Counted from the stretch's first letter, positions 32,777 through 42,011 are shown. The stretch is 43,562 nt of DNA from a bacterium (GCA_024275575.1 JAJRYV010000013.1:1-43562); one strand, 5' to 3'. The notes: generated by a model from the sequence alone, not told the origin. Numbers and translations: made by a program.

Positions 32777-34420
32777 TTGGAAAAAAAATATACGCTGGGT
32801 TTCGATTTCGGTACCGAAAGCGAGCGCACGCTGTTGGTCGAAACAAGCAGTGGAAGAATTGTCGCCGGGGCAGTCGCGCGCTATAGAGATGGTGTCATCG
32901 ACCAAAAATTACCCGGTTCAAATGAAAGATTGCCCGCTGAATGGGCGCTGCAAAATCCACAGGATTGGCTCCATTGCCTGCAAATAACCGTGCCCGAAGT
33001 TCTCCAAAAAAGTGGCGGCCGGCCGGAACAAATCATCGGTATCGGCATCGATTTTACCGCCTGCACGATTCTGCCCACCCGGCACGACGGCACACCGTTG
33101 TGCTTCCTGCCGGAATTTCAAAAACGGCCACACGCGTGGACGAAACTGTGGAAACACCACGCTGCGCAGCCTTATGCCGACCGGGTCAACAAACTGGCCG
33201 AAGAACGGGATGAAGCTTTTCTTGCACGCTACGGTGGCATCATCTCCTCCGAATGGTCACTGCCCAAAACCTGGCAAGTGCTACAGGAAGACCCGGAGAT
33301 TTATCAGACTGCTGATTATTTCGTCGAAGGCGCTGATTGGGTAGCCTGGCAGCTCAGCGGTTCGCTTTTTCGCAATACCTGCGGCGCCGGTTACAAAGGT
33401 TTGTGGCACAAAAGTGATGGTTTTCCTTCGCAGGATTTCCTGGCAGCGTGCACGCTGGAGCTCAGCACACTTTTTACTGAAAAATTCGCCGGCCCCATGG
33501 CTGCCCCCGGTGAAAAAATCGGTGAACTCAACCAAGAATGGGCAGAAAAACTTGGTTTGAAAGCTGGAATTGCCATCGGCGGCGCCATCATCGACGCGCA
33601 TTCGGCGGCCATCGGCGGTGGCGTCACCGGGCCGGGCACATTATTCATGATCATGGGTACCTCTACTTGCCATATGCTGATGGCCGAAAAAGAAGTGCCA
33701 GTTGCCGGTATTTCCGGGGTGGTCGAAGACGGCATCGTACCCGGGTATTTCGGCTACGAAGCCGGGCAGGCTGGGGTCGGAGATATTTTTGCCTGGCTGG
33801 TGAAAAACGGGGTGCCGCCGGCCTACCATGAAGAGGCCGAAGAAAAAGGAAAGTCGTTGCACGAAACTTTATCTGAAAAAGCGGCAACGTTCAAACCCGG
33901 CCAGTCCGGCCTGCTGGCTCTCGATTGGTGGAACGGCTGCCGCACGCCACTGGTAGACGCTGATTTAACCGGTGTGATGGTGGGCTACTCCCTGCAAACC
34001 AGCGCGGAAGAAATCTACCGCGCGCTCATCGAAGCCACGGCTTTCGGCACCCGCAAAATCGTCGAACTTTTTCGCACCTCCGGGGTGAAGGTGAATTCGG
34101 TTTGCGCTGGCGGCGGCCTGACGAATAATAAACTATTGCTGCAAATTTACGCCGATATTCTCGGTGTACCAATCGAAGTGGCGGCCTCGCCGCAATCCAG
34201 CGCCCTGGGTGCAGCCATTCTCGGCGCTGTTGCCGGCGGAGCGCACCCGACCATTGCTGACGCGGCCGATAAAATGGCGCCGCCGCCGGAGCGGGTGATC
34301 CGGCCGATCGGCGAGAATCAAATTGTATACTCTCGGCTCTACCAAGAGTATGAGCGACTGGCTGTGTTTTTCGGCGAAAACCATAATTCAGTTTTGAAGC
34401 AAGTGCGGATGTTACGGTAA
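32777..34420 (+). CDS. araB: Ribulokinase (FGGY family)
   Basis: A 547-residue cytoplasmic sugar kinase starting at TTG, with a strong GAGGAGGGA site 2-10 bases upstream. The phosphate-1 loop LGFDFGTESERTLLVE is near the N-terminus, GIGIDFTACTILP (about 93-105) is ribulokinase-like, and GYFGYEAGQAGVGD and the C-terminal FGGY segment CAGGGLTNNKLLLQIYADIL match the family. Length agrees with AraB (about 550-570). It phosphorylates L-ribulose, and in some relatives other ketopentoses, with ATP. No isomerase (araA) or epimerase (araD) is in the window, so arabinose use is likely but incomplete here. It is bounded by a terminator upstream. Confidence 0.88.
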   Translation: MEKKYTLGFDFGTESERTLLVETSSGRIVAGAVARYRDGVIDQKLPGSNERLPAEWALQNPQDWLHCLQITVPEVLQKSGGRPEQIIGIGIDFTACTILPTRHDGTPLCFLPEFQKRPHAWTKLWKHHAAQPYADRVNKLAEERDEAFLARYGGIISSEWSLPKTWQVLQEDPEIYQTADYFVEGADWVAWQLSGSLFRNTCGAGYKGLWHKSDGFPSQDFLAACTLELSTLFTEKFAGPMAAPGEKIGELNQEWAEKLGLKAGIAIGGAIIDAHSAAIGGGVTGPGTLFMIMGTSTCHMLMAEKEVPVAGISGVVEDGIVPGYFGYEAGQAGVGDIFAWLVKNGVPPAYHEEAEEKGKSLHETLSEKAATFKPGQSGLLALDWWNGCRTPLVDADLTGVMVGYSLQTSAEEIYRALIEATAFGTRKIVELFRTSGVKVNSVCAGGGLTNNKLLLQIYADILGVPIEVAASPQSSALGAAILGAVAGGAHPTIADAADKMAPPPERVIRPIGENQIVYSRLYQEYERLAVFFGENHNSVLKQVRMLR

Positions 34421-34693
34421 AGGACGAATCTGCAAGATACCGGCGGAACAGCTACCTTTACCCGATGATAAATTAGCAAACAAGTGACATTCAATTCTAT
34501 TGCATTTTTTTCTTGCAAAAATGTGAAATTCATGTTACTTTTCAGCTCTTTTTCTGACCACCATAATATGGTACAGACCCTCCATCGCCATATTTTTAAA
34601 AAACCAGACCAATTGCGGGAACAACTCGCATCAAACTGCTGTTGTGAGCAGGGAAAAAAATAACCAGAAAAATGCTGCACAAGGAACTGAACG

Positions 34694-35029
34694 ATGACTG
34701 TACGCAAGACCGAGGAAATTACGATTGTAAAACCCAACACACGCCGCCTTGACGGTGATTGTGCAAATACTTGTTCGCAAAAAATTCAACGTATCATCAA
34801 ATCAGGAATCGATCGCATTTTGCTCGATTTATCGGAAATATTATATATCGACACACGTGGCCTCGGTTTTATTATCGACACCATGCATGCGGTTGAGGAG
34901 GAAGGCGAGGTCACCATCTGTTGTCCTCAGGGCCGGGTGCGTGATTTTCTGGAACTCACACGGATGGATAATATTTTCCGCATTTTCCCAAACCAGGATG
35001 CTGCCCTCGCAACACTGCAAACCAGATAG
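34694..35029 (+). CDS. STAS-domain protein (anti-anti-sigma type)
   Basis: A 111-residue protein with AAGGAACTG before the ATG. It is a single STAS domain: RILLDLSEILYIDTRGLGFI (41-60) is the conserved beta-strand and phosphorylation loop, with Thr54 where SpoIIAA-like proteins carry the phosphorylated Ser/Thr, and VTICCPQGRVRDFLELTRMD continues the fold. Such proteins bind partner kinases (anti-sigma factors) and release a sigma factor when dephosphorylated. No kinase or phosphatase gene is adjacent, and the ECF sigma module in this window uses another mechanism. A palindrome ACCATA-A-TATGGT (34560-34572) lies 120 bp upstream and might be an operator. Confidence 0.85.
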   Translation: MTVRKTEEITIVKPNTRRLDGDCANTCSQKIQRIIKSGIDRILLDLSEILYIDTRGLGFIIDTMHAVEEEGEVTICCPQGRVRDFLELTRMDNIFRIFPNQDAALATLQTR

Positions 35030-35094
35030 ATAATAATTTGAGCGGATTTACCAAAGCTTTCATTTGTCCCTTCAAAAAGCGTTATATTTACGGT

Positions 35095-35130
35095 GCAGAT
35101 AACGACCTCATTCAACTATCTGCGCTTTTT
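35095..35130 (+). terminator. Probable terminator after the STAS gene
   Basis: GCAGATA (35095-35101) and TATCTGC (35117-35123) form a 7-bp stem with a 15-base loop, followed by GCTTTTT. An upstream AAAAAGC can extend the pairing with a bulge. It separates the STAS gene from the men operon. Confidence 0.55.
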
Positions 35131-35295
35131 GCTTTGCCGCAAGACGTCTGTAGATCGAAAAGCCTTTGTTGCATTTTCAGATTATAATCCTTATTTTAAG
35201 CATTTCTAATAATCAGCCACAGATTAAATTCAATATTAATATGATGATCTGCTGACCATTTAATTCGACTTCCGAATTCGATTTTTCTTAGTGAA

Positions 35296-36711
35296 ATGTA
35301 TAAAGCAAGCATGGAAACACAGCAAGATTCGACGACAGAAATTCGGCCCCGAAAAAAACTCACCCTCAAATCAGCCATCTCCACACTTGAGAAACAGATC
35401 AGCCGGCACAGCCGTGCAGGCGATAGCGAATCAATTCGACGATTTAAAATACCCATCAAAACAATCGACCCGCTCAAATGGCTTGAAGCTCAGGAAACAA
35501 CAAACAGAATATACTGGGCTGATCGTGATACACATTTTGCCATGGCCGGACTGGGTTCAATCCATACGATCGCTGCTGAAGCAGATATCGATTTCACCAA
35601 CCTGTTTAAGCGTTTGCACAATTTTCTCACAAAAAATCAAGCTGGTTTACGGTTTTATGGCGGGTTACGCTTTTACGAATGTTTTGAAAATGATGCGACC
35701 TGGCAGCATTTCGGCGCTTACCGCTTTATCATTCCGGCTATCGAGCTCTGCCAGAGCGAGGCAGGTACATTTCTGGTCTGCAATTTCCACGATCCGGCAA
35801 AAGCGAAATCTCTGCTGCAAAACATCGTTATTCCCAACGATTCCGCACAGCCTTCTGTGACGACGAACGACATATTGAATTCGACACTGATTAAAAGAAC
35901 AGACATCCCCCATGAAGAGGCTTGGGACAAAAACATTTCCGCTGCTTTGCACGCTTTCAAGGCGCGACAATTAGATAAGGTTGTGCTCGCACGAAAATCA
36001 GTTTTCGAGTTCGAAAAAAAAATCAATCCTGTTAAACTAATCCAAAAGTTACGGCAGGCGAACAGCAAATTGTTTTATTTTCTGTTTCAATTTTGCCCGC
36101 AATCCGCTTTTCTCGGCGGTTCGCCGGAATTGCTTTACAGACGAAACGGGCGGTATATAAAAAGTGAGGCCATCGCGGGAACGCGCCCCTGCGGAAAAAC
36201 GCCGCAGGAGACTGCAAAATACGGGCAGGACTTGCTGCAATGCGAAAAAGACCGACGGGAGCACCGTTTTGTTCAGGACAGTATCGAGAAAAATTTACGT
36301 GGAATCTGCGAAAACATCGACATCGACGATCACGTTAGTTTGTTGCAGCTATCGCGGGTGCAGCACCTGCATTGCAGGTTGCAAGGTGTGCTTTCACAGG
36401 GCGTCACCGACGACCACATCATTCAACTGATGCACCCGACGCCGGCTGTCGGAGGTATCCCGAAGGAGAAAGCCATCGCCGCCATTCGTCAACTGGAACA
36501 TTTCGACCGCGGCTGGTATGCCGCACCGATCGGTTACATCAGCCAGGATGAAGCGGAGTTTGTCGTCGCTATTCGTTCGGGATTAATTCGCCAAAACACC
36601 TTGTCACTCTTCAGCGGCGCCGGCATCGTTGAGGGCTCAAATTCTACCAGCGAATGGGAAGAGATCGAAAATAAAATATCGAATTTTATGAAGGTCATCT
36701 CCACAAGATGA
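35296..36711 (+). CDS. menF: Isochorismate synthase
   Basis: A 471-residue chorismate-binding enzyme that converts chorismate to isochorismate, the first committed step of menaquinone synthesis. The C-terminal two thirds carry the family core: FQFCPQSAFLGGSPELLYRR, EAIAGTRPCGKTPQET, QCEKDRREHRFVQDSI, LMHPTPAVGGIPKEKAI, and FSGAGIVEGSNSTSEWEEIENK at the end. The lysine general base of MenF-type enzymes is probably within LDKVVLARKSVFEF. The start could be ATG 35296 or the in-frame ATG 35311; neither has a strong ribosome site. It overlaps menD by 4 bp. Salicylate or siderophore use is less likely because menD, menH and menB follow. Confidence 0.9.
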   Translation: MYKASMETQQDSTTEIRPRKKLTLKSAISTLEKQISRHSRAGDSESIRRFKIPIKTIDPLKWLEAQETTNRIYWADRDTHFAMAGLGSIHTIAAEADIDFTNLFKRLHNFLTKNQAGLRFYGGLRFYECFENDATWQHFGAYRFIIPAIELCQSEAGTFLVCNFHDPAKAKSLLQNIVIPNDSAQPSVTTNDILNSTLIKRTDIPHEEAWDKNISAALHAFKARQLDKVVLARKSVFEFEKKINPVKLIQKLRQANSKLFYFLFQFCPQSAFLGGSPELLYRRNGRYIKSEAIAGTRPCGKTPQETAKYGQDLLQCEKDRREHRFVQDSIEKNLRGICENIDIDDHVSLLQLSRVQHLHCRLQGVLSQGVTDDHIIQLMHPTPAVGGIPKEKAIAAIRQLEHFDRGWYAAPIGYISQDEAEFVVAIRSGLIRQNTLSLFSGAGIVEGSNSTSEWEEIENKISNFMKVISTR

Positions 36712-38471
36712 TACGCCAATCGTGCAATATCAATTCTCTCTGGGCTGCGCTGATCGTCGAGGAGCTGGTGCGTAACGGCGTCGGGCAGTTTTGTATTTCT
36801 CCGGGATCACGATCAACCCCTCTAACGATAGCGGCGGCCGATAATCCCTTTGCCACAACATCCGTTTTTTATGATGAGCGTGCAGCGGCTTATTTCGCTG
36901 CCGGATATGCCCGCGCCACCAACACGGCGGCTGTTTTGATCTGCACCTCCGGCACGGCAGTTGCCAATTATTTCCCGGCTGTCATCGAAGCAGCGAATGA
37001 GAACCTGCCTTTGTTGATTTTATCTGCCGACCGCCCCTCTGAATTACGGGATACGGGCGCAAATCAAACCATTGATCAACCCGGTATTTTTGGGAAGTAT
37101 GTGCGCCGGCAGTTTGATTTCCCCTGCCCCACCCCGGAAATTCCACTAAAATATGTGCTCACAACAATCGACAGTGCCATTCATCATACCCAGCAATCGC
37201 CGGCCGGTCCTGTGCATATCAATTGCATGTTTCGCGAACCCCTGGCACCGCCCGCTAACGGCGTGACCGATGGCCTGAATTTCAATGAAATTAACCGCTG
37301 GCTTGAAACTTCGAAGCCGTGTACGGTTTATTTTTCGGCAAAAAAAAACATGCCGGATGAGGAAATAAAAAAGGCAGCTTCGACTATTAATTCATCTGCT
37401 TCCGGATTGATTGTTTTGGGTGAATTGCCTCAGGATTGCGATCGTCGGGCGGTGCTGCGTTTTTGTTGCGAACTCAATTGGCCGGTATTTGCGGATATCC
37501 AATCGGGGTTGCGTTTAAAAAAAACCGGCGCTCCGTTTTTGCCGTATTTTGATCAATTACTGCTCAGCGAAAAATTCAAAACAGCTTTCAACCCCGATAC
37601 CATCGTTCAATTGGGTGATCGCATCGTTTCAAAACGATTGCTGCAATTTATTGAAAACACGGTGCCTGATAATTATATTCTCGTTGCCGATCACCCTTAC
37701 CGCCGCGATGAGTTGCATCAGGTTTCCATGCGTTTTGATTTGCCGATCGCTTCATTTTGTCAATCATTGCACAATCATTTGATCCTCGCACAATCGTCGA
37801 CCAACATCATCGGGGCTAATGCTGCAGCCGGAGAACAGATAGCCAAATTTTGTCAACAATCGCATACTTTGAATGAAATCGTTATCGCCCACAGCATTGC
37901 TGCGATCATTCCACCGGGGCGTGGTCTTTTTCTCGGCAACAGCATGCCCATCCGCGACATGGATATGTATGGCGGTTTGAGCGAGAACGACATCGAAATT
38001 GCGGCAAACCGCGGCGCCAGCGGCATCGATGGCAACCTGGCGACGGCTTGTGGTTTCGCTGCCGGCCTGCAGAAGCCAGTGACGGTTTTACTCGGTGACT
38101 TGGCAGCCTTGCATGATCTCAATTCTTTGCATCTCATTTCGCAATCATCGCAGCAAATGATCATCATTCTGATCAATAACCACGGCGGCGGCATTTTCGA
38201 TTTTTTGCCGGTAGCGCAAGTGACGCCTCATTTCGAAAAATTTTTCAGCACGCCGCATGAATTTAATTTTAAAAATGCCGCAAAGATGTTCTCGATTCGA
38301 TATCGATCGCCTGCGAACATAATAGAATTCAAACAAAGTTATCAAAAACTTGTCGATACAGGTCAACCGGCGATCATTGAAATCTTCACAGATCGCGGGC
38401 AAAACCGGCAACTGCACCGGCAGTTGCAAACACGGTTAGCGAATAATATAAACAGGTATTTAGCAGACTGA
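36708..38471 (+). CDS. menD: SEPHCHC synthase (MenD)
   Basis: A 587-residue thiamine-diphosphate enzyme that joins isochorismate and 2-oxoglutarate to give SEPHCHC. The N-terminal domain shows QFCISPGSRSTPL (27-39) and FYDERAAAYFAAGYAR with Glu57, the residue that activates the cofactor. FLGNSMPIRDMDMYG and ANRGASGIDGNLATACGFAAG lie in the C-terminal domain, with the diphosphate/Mg2+ motif VLLGDLAALHD...INNHGGGIFDF. Length and motifs match MenD throughout. It is translationally coupled to menF by an ATGA overlap. Downstream, 111 bp containing an interspersed repeat separate it from menH. Confidence 0.95.
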   Translation: MIRQSCNINSLWAALIVEELVRNGVGQFCISPGSRSTPLTIAAADNPFATTSVFYDERAAAYFAAGYARATNTAAVLICTSGTAVANYFPAVIEAANENLPLLILSADRPSELRDTGANQTIDQPGIFGKYVRRQFDFPCPTPEIPLKYVLTTIDSAIHHTQQSPAGPVHINCMFREPLAPPANGVTDGLNFNEINRWLETSKPCTVYFSAKKNMPDEEIKKAASTINSSASGLIVLGELPQDCDRRAVLRFCCELNWPVFADIQSGLRLKKTGAPFLPYFDQLLLSEKFKTAFNPDTIVQLGDRIVSKRLLQFIENTVPDNYILVADHPYRRDELHQVSMRFDLPIASFCQSLHNHLILAQSSTNIIGANAAAGEQIAKFCQQSHTLNEIVIAHSIAAIIPPGRGLFLGNSMPIRDMDMYGGLSENDIEIAANRGASGIDGNLATACGFAAGLQKPVTVLLGDLAALHDLNSLHLISQSSQQMIIILINNHGGGIFDFLPVAQVTPHFEKFFSTPHEFNFKNAAKMFSIRYRSPANIIEFKQSYQKLVDTGQPAIIEIFTDRGQNRQLHRQLQTRLANNINRYLAD

Positions 38472-38503
38472 TGGATTACGGCGAAACTCCCACTCAAAAA
38501 TTC

Positions 38504-38601
38504 ATAACTGTTCAGCCGGCGCGGCGAACGCTGAGCTTGAAGCGAGGACGCCCCTTAGGCAAGCTCAGGGAATGTTTCTCTGATGCAGCCTGAACAGATA
38601 C
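38504..38601. repeat. Interspersed inverted-repeat element, copy 6, overlapping menH
   Basis: The left end ATAACTGTTCAGCC mirrors the right end GCCTGAACAGATAC. Inside, GCTGAGCTTGAAGCG and GGCAAGCTCAGGG are the nested inverted motifs. The right end runs over the first codons of menH: the ATG at 38583 and the codons for MQPEQI all lie within the element. Confidence 0.7.
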
Positions 38602-39407
38602 AAAAAATCTCCCACAACGGATTGGCTTACTTCACACAGGGTAAAAAACAAAATCCGCCAATCCTTTTCCTGCATGGATTTATGGGGTCCAGTCGCGACT
38701 GGCTTTCCATTGCCGGGCACTTTGCCGAAAGCTGTTTTTGCCTCCTGCCCGATTTGCCGGGACACGGTGCGAGTACGGATATTGCGGAAAACCACTACAC
38801 AATGCCGGCCTGTGGAAAACTTATTATCGCTTTGATGGATGATTTACAAATTCGTACAGCCCATTTGGTCGGCTATTCGATGGGGGCGCGACTGGCCTTT
38901 TATCTTGCTGCATTTTTCCCGTCGCGCTTTCGCTGCATCGTGCTGGAATCGGCTTCGCCGGGTTTGCACAGCGCAGAAGAACAAAAGCAGCGCATTCTGC
39001 AGGATGAATCACTGGCACAAAAACTCGAATCAGACAAGATGGAAGAATTTCTCGATTTCTGGTATGAATTGCCCTTGTTTGCAACGCTGCAAAAACATAA
39101 ATTGCTGCACATGCTGAAAAAATCCCGCATGCAAAATCAGCCGGCGAAACTCGCGCTTTCACTGCGCAAAATGGGCACCGGATCGATGCCGGATTTATGG
39201 CCGCATCTGGCGTCGATCGACAAACCGGTTTTGCTGATGACCGGAGAGAAAGACCGGAAGTTTTGTGCAATAAACAAAGCGATCGCAAAACAATTACCCG
39301 ACTGCCGGCATGAAATCATGACCGCTTGCGGGCATAATATGCACTTTGAAAACCGTGAAATGTTTATCGATTTAATCACTTCATTTTTTCGTGAGAACCG
39401 CCGTTAA
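38583..39407 (+). CDS. menH: SHCHC synthase, alpha/beta hydrolase (MenH)
   Basis: A 274-residue alpha/beta hydrolase between menD and menB. MenH eliminates pyruvate from SEPHCHC to give SHCHC. The oxyanion-region motif FLHGFMGSSRDW (29-40), LPDLPGHGAS (55-64), nucleophile Ser99 in GYSMGAR, Asp224 in GEKDRKF and His251 in CGHNMHFE form the expected triad. The first ATG lies inside an interspersed repeat and only a weak AGGGA precedes it. Residues 1-8 are therefore element-derived, or the true start is a non-ATG codon nearer the conserved core; the next Met (residue 34) would remove part of the fold. Confidence 0.85.
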   Translation: MQPEQIQKISHNGLAYFTQGKKQNPPILFLHGFMGSSRDWLSIAGHFAESCFCLLPDLPGHGASTDIAENHYTMPACGKLIIALMDDLQIRTAHLVGYSMGARLAFYLAAFFPSRFRCIVLESASPGLHSAEEQKQRILQDESLAQKLESDKMEEFLDFWYELPLFATLQKHKLLHMLKKSRMQNQPAKLALSLRKMGTGSMPDLWPHLASIDKPVLLMTGEKDRKFCAINKAIAKQLPDCRHEIMTACGHNMHFENREMFIDLITSFFRENRR

Positions 39408-39508
39408 GATTGCAATTATGGCAACTAATAAATTGAGATGGCACTGTGCAAATCGATCATCACAATCCATACAGATTACAAAAAAACAGCTTCAATTTGG
39501 AGGAAAAG

Positions 39509-40330
39509 ATGGGTCAAATGAATTGGGTTTCAGCCGGAGAATACAGCGATATTAAATATCACAAAAGCGAGGGCATCGCCAGGATAACCATCAACCGGCC
39601 GCAGGTGCGCAATGCCTTTCGCCCGCTGACGGTCAGAGAAATGATCGACGCCCTCGACAACGCCCGCGATGACGCAAAAATCGGTGTGATCATTTTGACG
39701 GGAGAGGGCGAAAAAGCTTTCTGCTCCGGCGGCGACCAGAGCATTCGCGGCGATGCGGGATACGTTGACAATCAGGGGGTGCATCGGCTGAACGTGCTCG
39801 ATTTTCAGCGTGATATTCGCACTTGCCCCAAACCGGTGATCGCCATGGTTGCGGGATATGCGGTCGGCGGCGGTCATGTTTTGCACATGATTTGCGATCT
39901 CACCATCGCAGCGGATAATGCCATTTTTCAGCAGACCGGGCCAAAAGTCGGATCATTCGACGGCGGCTGGGGCGCCAGCTATATGGCGCGCATCATCGGC
40001 CAGAAAAAAGCGCGGGAAATCTGGTTTCTCTGCCGGCAATACAATGCGCAGCAAGCGCTGGAAATGGGGTTGGTGAATACCGTTGTACCCTTCGAAAAAC
40101 TCGAAGAGGAAACCGTACAATGGTGCCGGGAGATTCTCGCCAATTCGCCGCTGGCCATTCGTTGCCTCAAAGCCGGGCTCAATGCCGATTGTGACGGCCA
40201 GGCCGGATTGCAGGAGCTCGCCGGCAATGCGACGCTGCTTTTTTACATTACCGAAGAGGGGCAGGAAGGGCGCAATGCATTTAACGAAAAACGCAAACCG
40301 GATTTCAGTAAATTTCCAAAGCGACCGTAA
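39509..40330 (+). CDS. menB: 1,4-Dihydroxy-2-naphthoyl-CoA synthase (MenB)
   Basis: A 273-residue crotonase-fold enzyme that cyclises o-succinylbenzoyl-CoA. I take the ATG at 39509 because GGAGG lies 7 bases upstream; the frame extends to a GTG at 39446 without a ribosome site. Motifs: [15 protein letters not shown], the CoA/oxyanion segment [24 protein letters not shown], and [22 protein letters not shown], which holds the MenB-specific Asp/Gly-rich loop. The C-terminal [20 protein letters not shown] is diagnostic of MenB. It closes the men operon. menC, menE, menA and the thioesterase are absent from the window. Confidence 0.95.
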   Translation: MGQMNWVSAGEYSDIKYHKSEGIARITINRPQVRNAFRPLTVREMIDALDNARDDAKIGVIILTGEGEKAFCSGGDQSIRGDAGYVDNQGVHRLNVLDFQRDIRTCPKPVIAMVAGYAVGGGHVLHMICDLTIAADNAIFQQTGPKVGSFDGGWGASYMARIIGQKKAREIWFLCRQYNAQQALEMGLVNTVVPFEKLEEETVQWCREILANSPLAIRCLKAGLNADCDGQAGLQELAGNATLLFYITEEGQEGRNAFNEKRKPDFSKFPKRP

Positions 40331-40880
40331 TTAAGCCGGCAATGTGAGAGATGAAAAATGAATTTACCACAACAGAATCTCAGCGTATCTCGTTTAGCCT
40401 CACTCCCGATAAATAATAAATAGCAGCGAAAGCGCCCTCGCTGAGCGTAATGCTCGTACCGCTCGGCGAGGACGCCTTCGCTCGAATATTCAAAAACTCT
40501 GCCGGCTAAACAGATACCTCTCAACTCGAGTAAGCCACAAATTTTAATAAACTTGTATTTGTTCAAACAGAAAAAATTGATAGTGCTGTCCACTTGTTAG
40601 CGATCCTTTATTTGAGCCGCTGATATGCACGGATAAACACTGTTTTAAAAATATCCGTGTTCAATCGGCGTAAATCCGTAGCTGACATACGAACGTGGTT
40701 AGATTTTCATAATACGAGTTATCGTTTTTTATCCGAATTTGGTCTTTTCTGTGCTCCCAGCGGCTCTGCTGCCGTATTTATAAATGAAGCAGATCAGGGA
40801 GCGCCGAGATTTTTGATTTATTATAGTTCACCTTTAATCGCTTTGCCACCCTGATTTACATAAATGATTCACAAATTTTA
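40331..40880. other. Convergent intergenic region, no gene
   Basis: 550 bp between menB (plus) and the FemAB-like gene (minus). It contains repeat copy 7 and a degenerate ATCCGTGTTCAATCGGCGTAA string at about 40651-40678, of a kind also seen at 22388. A 65-codon open frame (40657-40854) begins in that string and lacks a ribosome site. I see no clear terminator for either gene; the repeat hairpin may serve that role for menB. Confidence 0.5.
40385..40517. repeat. Interspersed inverted-repeat element, copy 7
   Basis: The best-preserved ends of the family: GTATCTCGTTTAGCC (40385-40399) and GGCTAAACAGATAC (40504-40517) are complementary apart from one extra base. The interior has CCTCGCTGAGCG and CGCTCGGCGAGG, complementary at 11 of 12 positions. 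Transcribed from menB it would form a long two-tier stem. Confidence 0.75.
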
Positions 40881-41873
40881 TCAAAAAATACGCTGCAACG
40901 TATCCCGGAAAACACCCTGCGTGCCATAACCTTCCTTAAAGCGGGACAATCCCCAGTTGACTTCCATATTGTTGGTGAAGGTGCCGAAATCGAAATATTC
41001 GAAACCTTTGGCAGCGTAATACTGAAAAGCCTCGTAGAAAAGAATATTCAGCGGGCGGAATTTTTGATAATCCGGATTGTGGCTGATATAAAATGCCAGC
41101 GTCGTGCGCGGACAGGCATCAAAAAAAACGACGCCGGCGCACATCCGGCCCTCTGCAAAAGAGGCGAGCAAGTGGACTTTTTCGGGGAAATGATCGGCGA
41201 GCCATAATAATTCCTGCAAACTGTGGGTCGGCGTAACGCCGTGGCGCAGTTGCAGGTTGCTGGCCAGAATTTTGTAAAACGCTGCATAATCTTCCGACCA
41301 TTTGACTTCCACAGCCAGCTTGGTGGCCCGGCGTACCGCCCGGCGCGACTCTGCAGTGAACTGGCTGAGCGCACATTCGGCGTCGTGATGCAATTTGCAA
41401 ACAGCAGTGAGTTCGCGTTTGCGATAGCGAAAGCCATGCTGATACAGCAAAAATTCATAATAATTGCTCGGCCGCTGCAGATAAACCAGCGGCGGTACGG
41501 TCATTTCAATACCGGCAATTGCGGATTTCCCGGCATATTCGAGCAGTGTTTTGATGATACGTTCGGTATCGCGCAGGCTGGTGTCCGGTTTAACGATGAT
41601 GCCACCATAGCTCGCGCCGGCGTGGGAACGTAAAATCTTCTGTTCATCCGCAGGGCGAAATGCTGCCGGTAAAACAGCCAGCAAACGACCTGCTTTGTAA
41701 AACATCAGCGAATGATCGACGAAGCGTTCGGCCGGGTGATAGTTGAGAAATGTGCGCAAGCTGAACATCGTGCCGTTGTTGCTTTTTTCAACAAATACAT
41801 CCCATTCGTCAGCCTGTGCGGGAGAGAAACAGGTTATTTCGATTTTATCCATAATTGATTGTAACCCGAGCAT
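40881..41873 (-). CDS. FemAB/GNAT-like acyl- or aminoacyl-transferase
   Basis: A 330-residue cytoplasmic protein with the double-GNAT plan of the FemAB-like/Acetyltransf_6 group. The first half has TFLNYHPAERFVDHSLMFY and a SYGGIIV core. The second half has ECALSQFTAESRRAVRRATK (about 165-185), LLASFAEGRMCAGVVFFD and the closing YFDFGTFTNNMEVNWGLSRFKEGYG, typical of peptidoglycan-bridge and exopolysaccharide-associated FemAB proteins. FemAB enzymes add amino acids from tRNA to peptidoglycan; relatives transfer acyl groups. The start at 41873 has AGAAGG upstream; ATG at 41852 is an alternative. It is probably separate from the PD40 gene because of the repeat-filled gap. Confidence 0.78.
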   Translation of the reverse strand: MLGLQSIMDKIEITCFSPAQADEWDVFVEKSNNGTMFSLRTFLNYHPAERFVDHSLMFYKAGRLLAVLPAAFRPADEQKILRSHAGASYGGIIVKPDTSLRDTERIIKTLLEYAGKSAIAGIEMTVPPLVYLQRPSNYYEFLLYQHGFRYRKRELTAVCKLHHDAECALSQFTAESRRAVRRATKLAVEVKWSEDYAAFYKILASNLQLRHGVTPTHSLQELLWLADHFPEKVHLLASFAEGRMCAGVVFFDACPRTTLAFYISHNPDYQKFRPLNILFYEAFQYYAAKGFEYFDFGTFTNNMEVNWGLSRFKEGYGTQGVFRDTLQRIF

Positions 41874-42011
41874 TGCCCTTCTGCCGGTTTTGCAACCCGG
41901 GACAATTTCATTTTAGCCAAAATTTGACTTCTCCGTGCCGCTTGCCCACCGTCGAAAGATGTTCGGATAAACTATACCTGGCTTTTAGTTATCGACAACA
42001 TCAAGTCGAGG

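Noticed and set aside
13980-34616. 14-base match AGACCAATTGCGGG at about 13980 and 34603
   Set aside because: A match of this length is expected by chance in 43 kb, and the flanks do not align.
40657-40854. 65-codon open frame in the gap after menB
   Set aside because: It begins inside a degenerate repeat and has no ribosome site.
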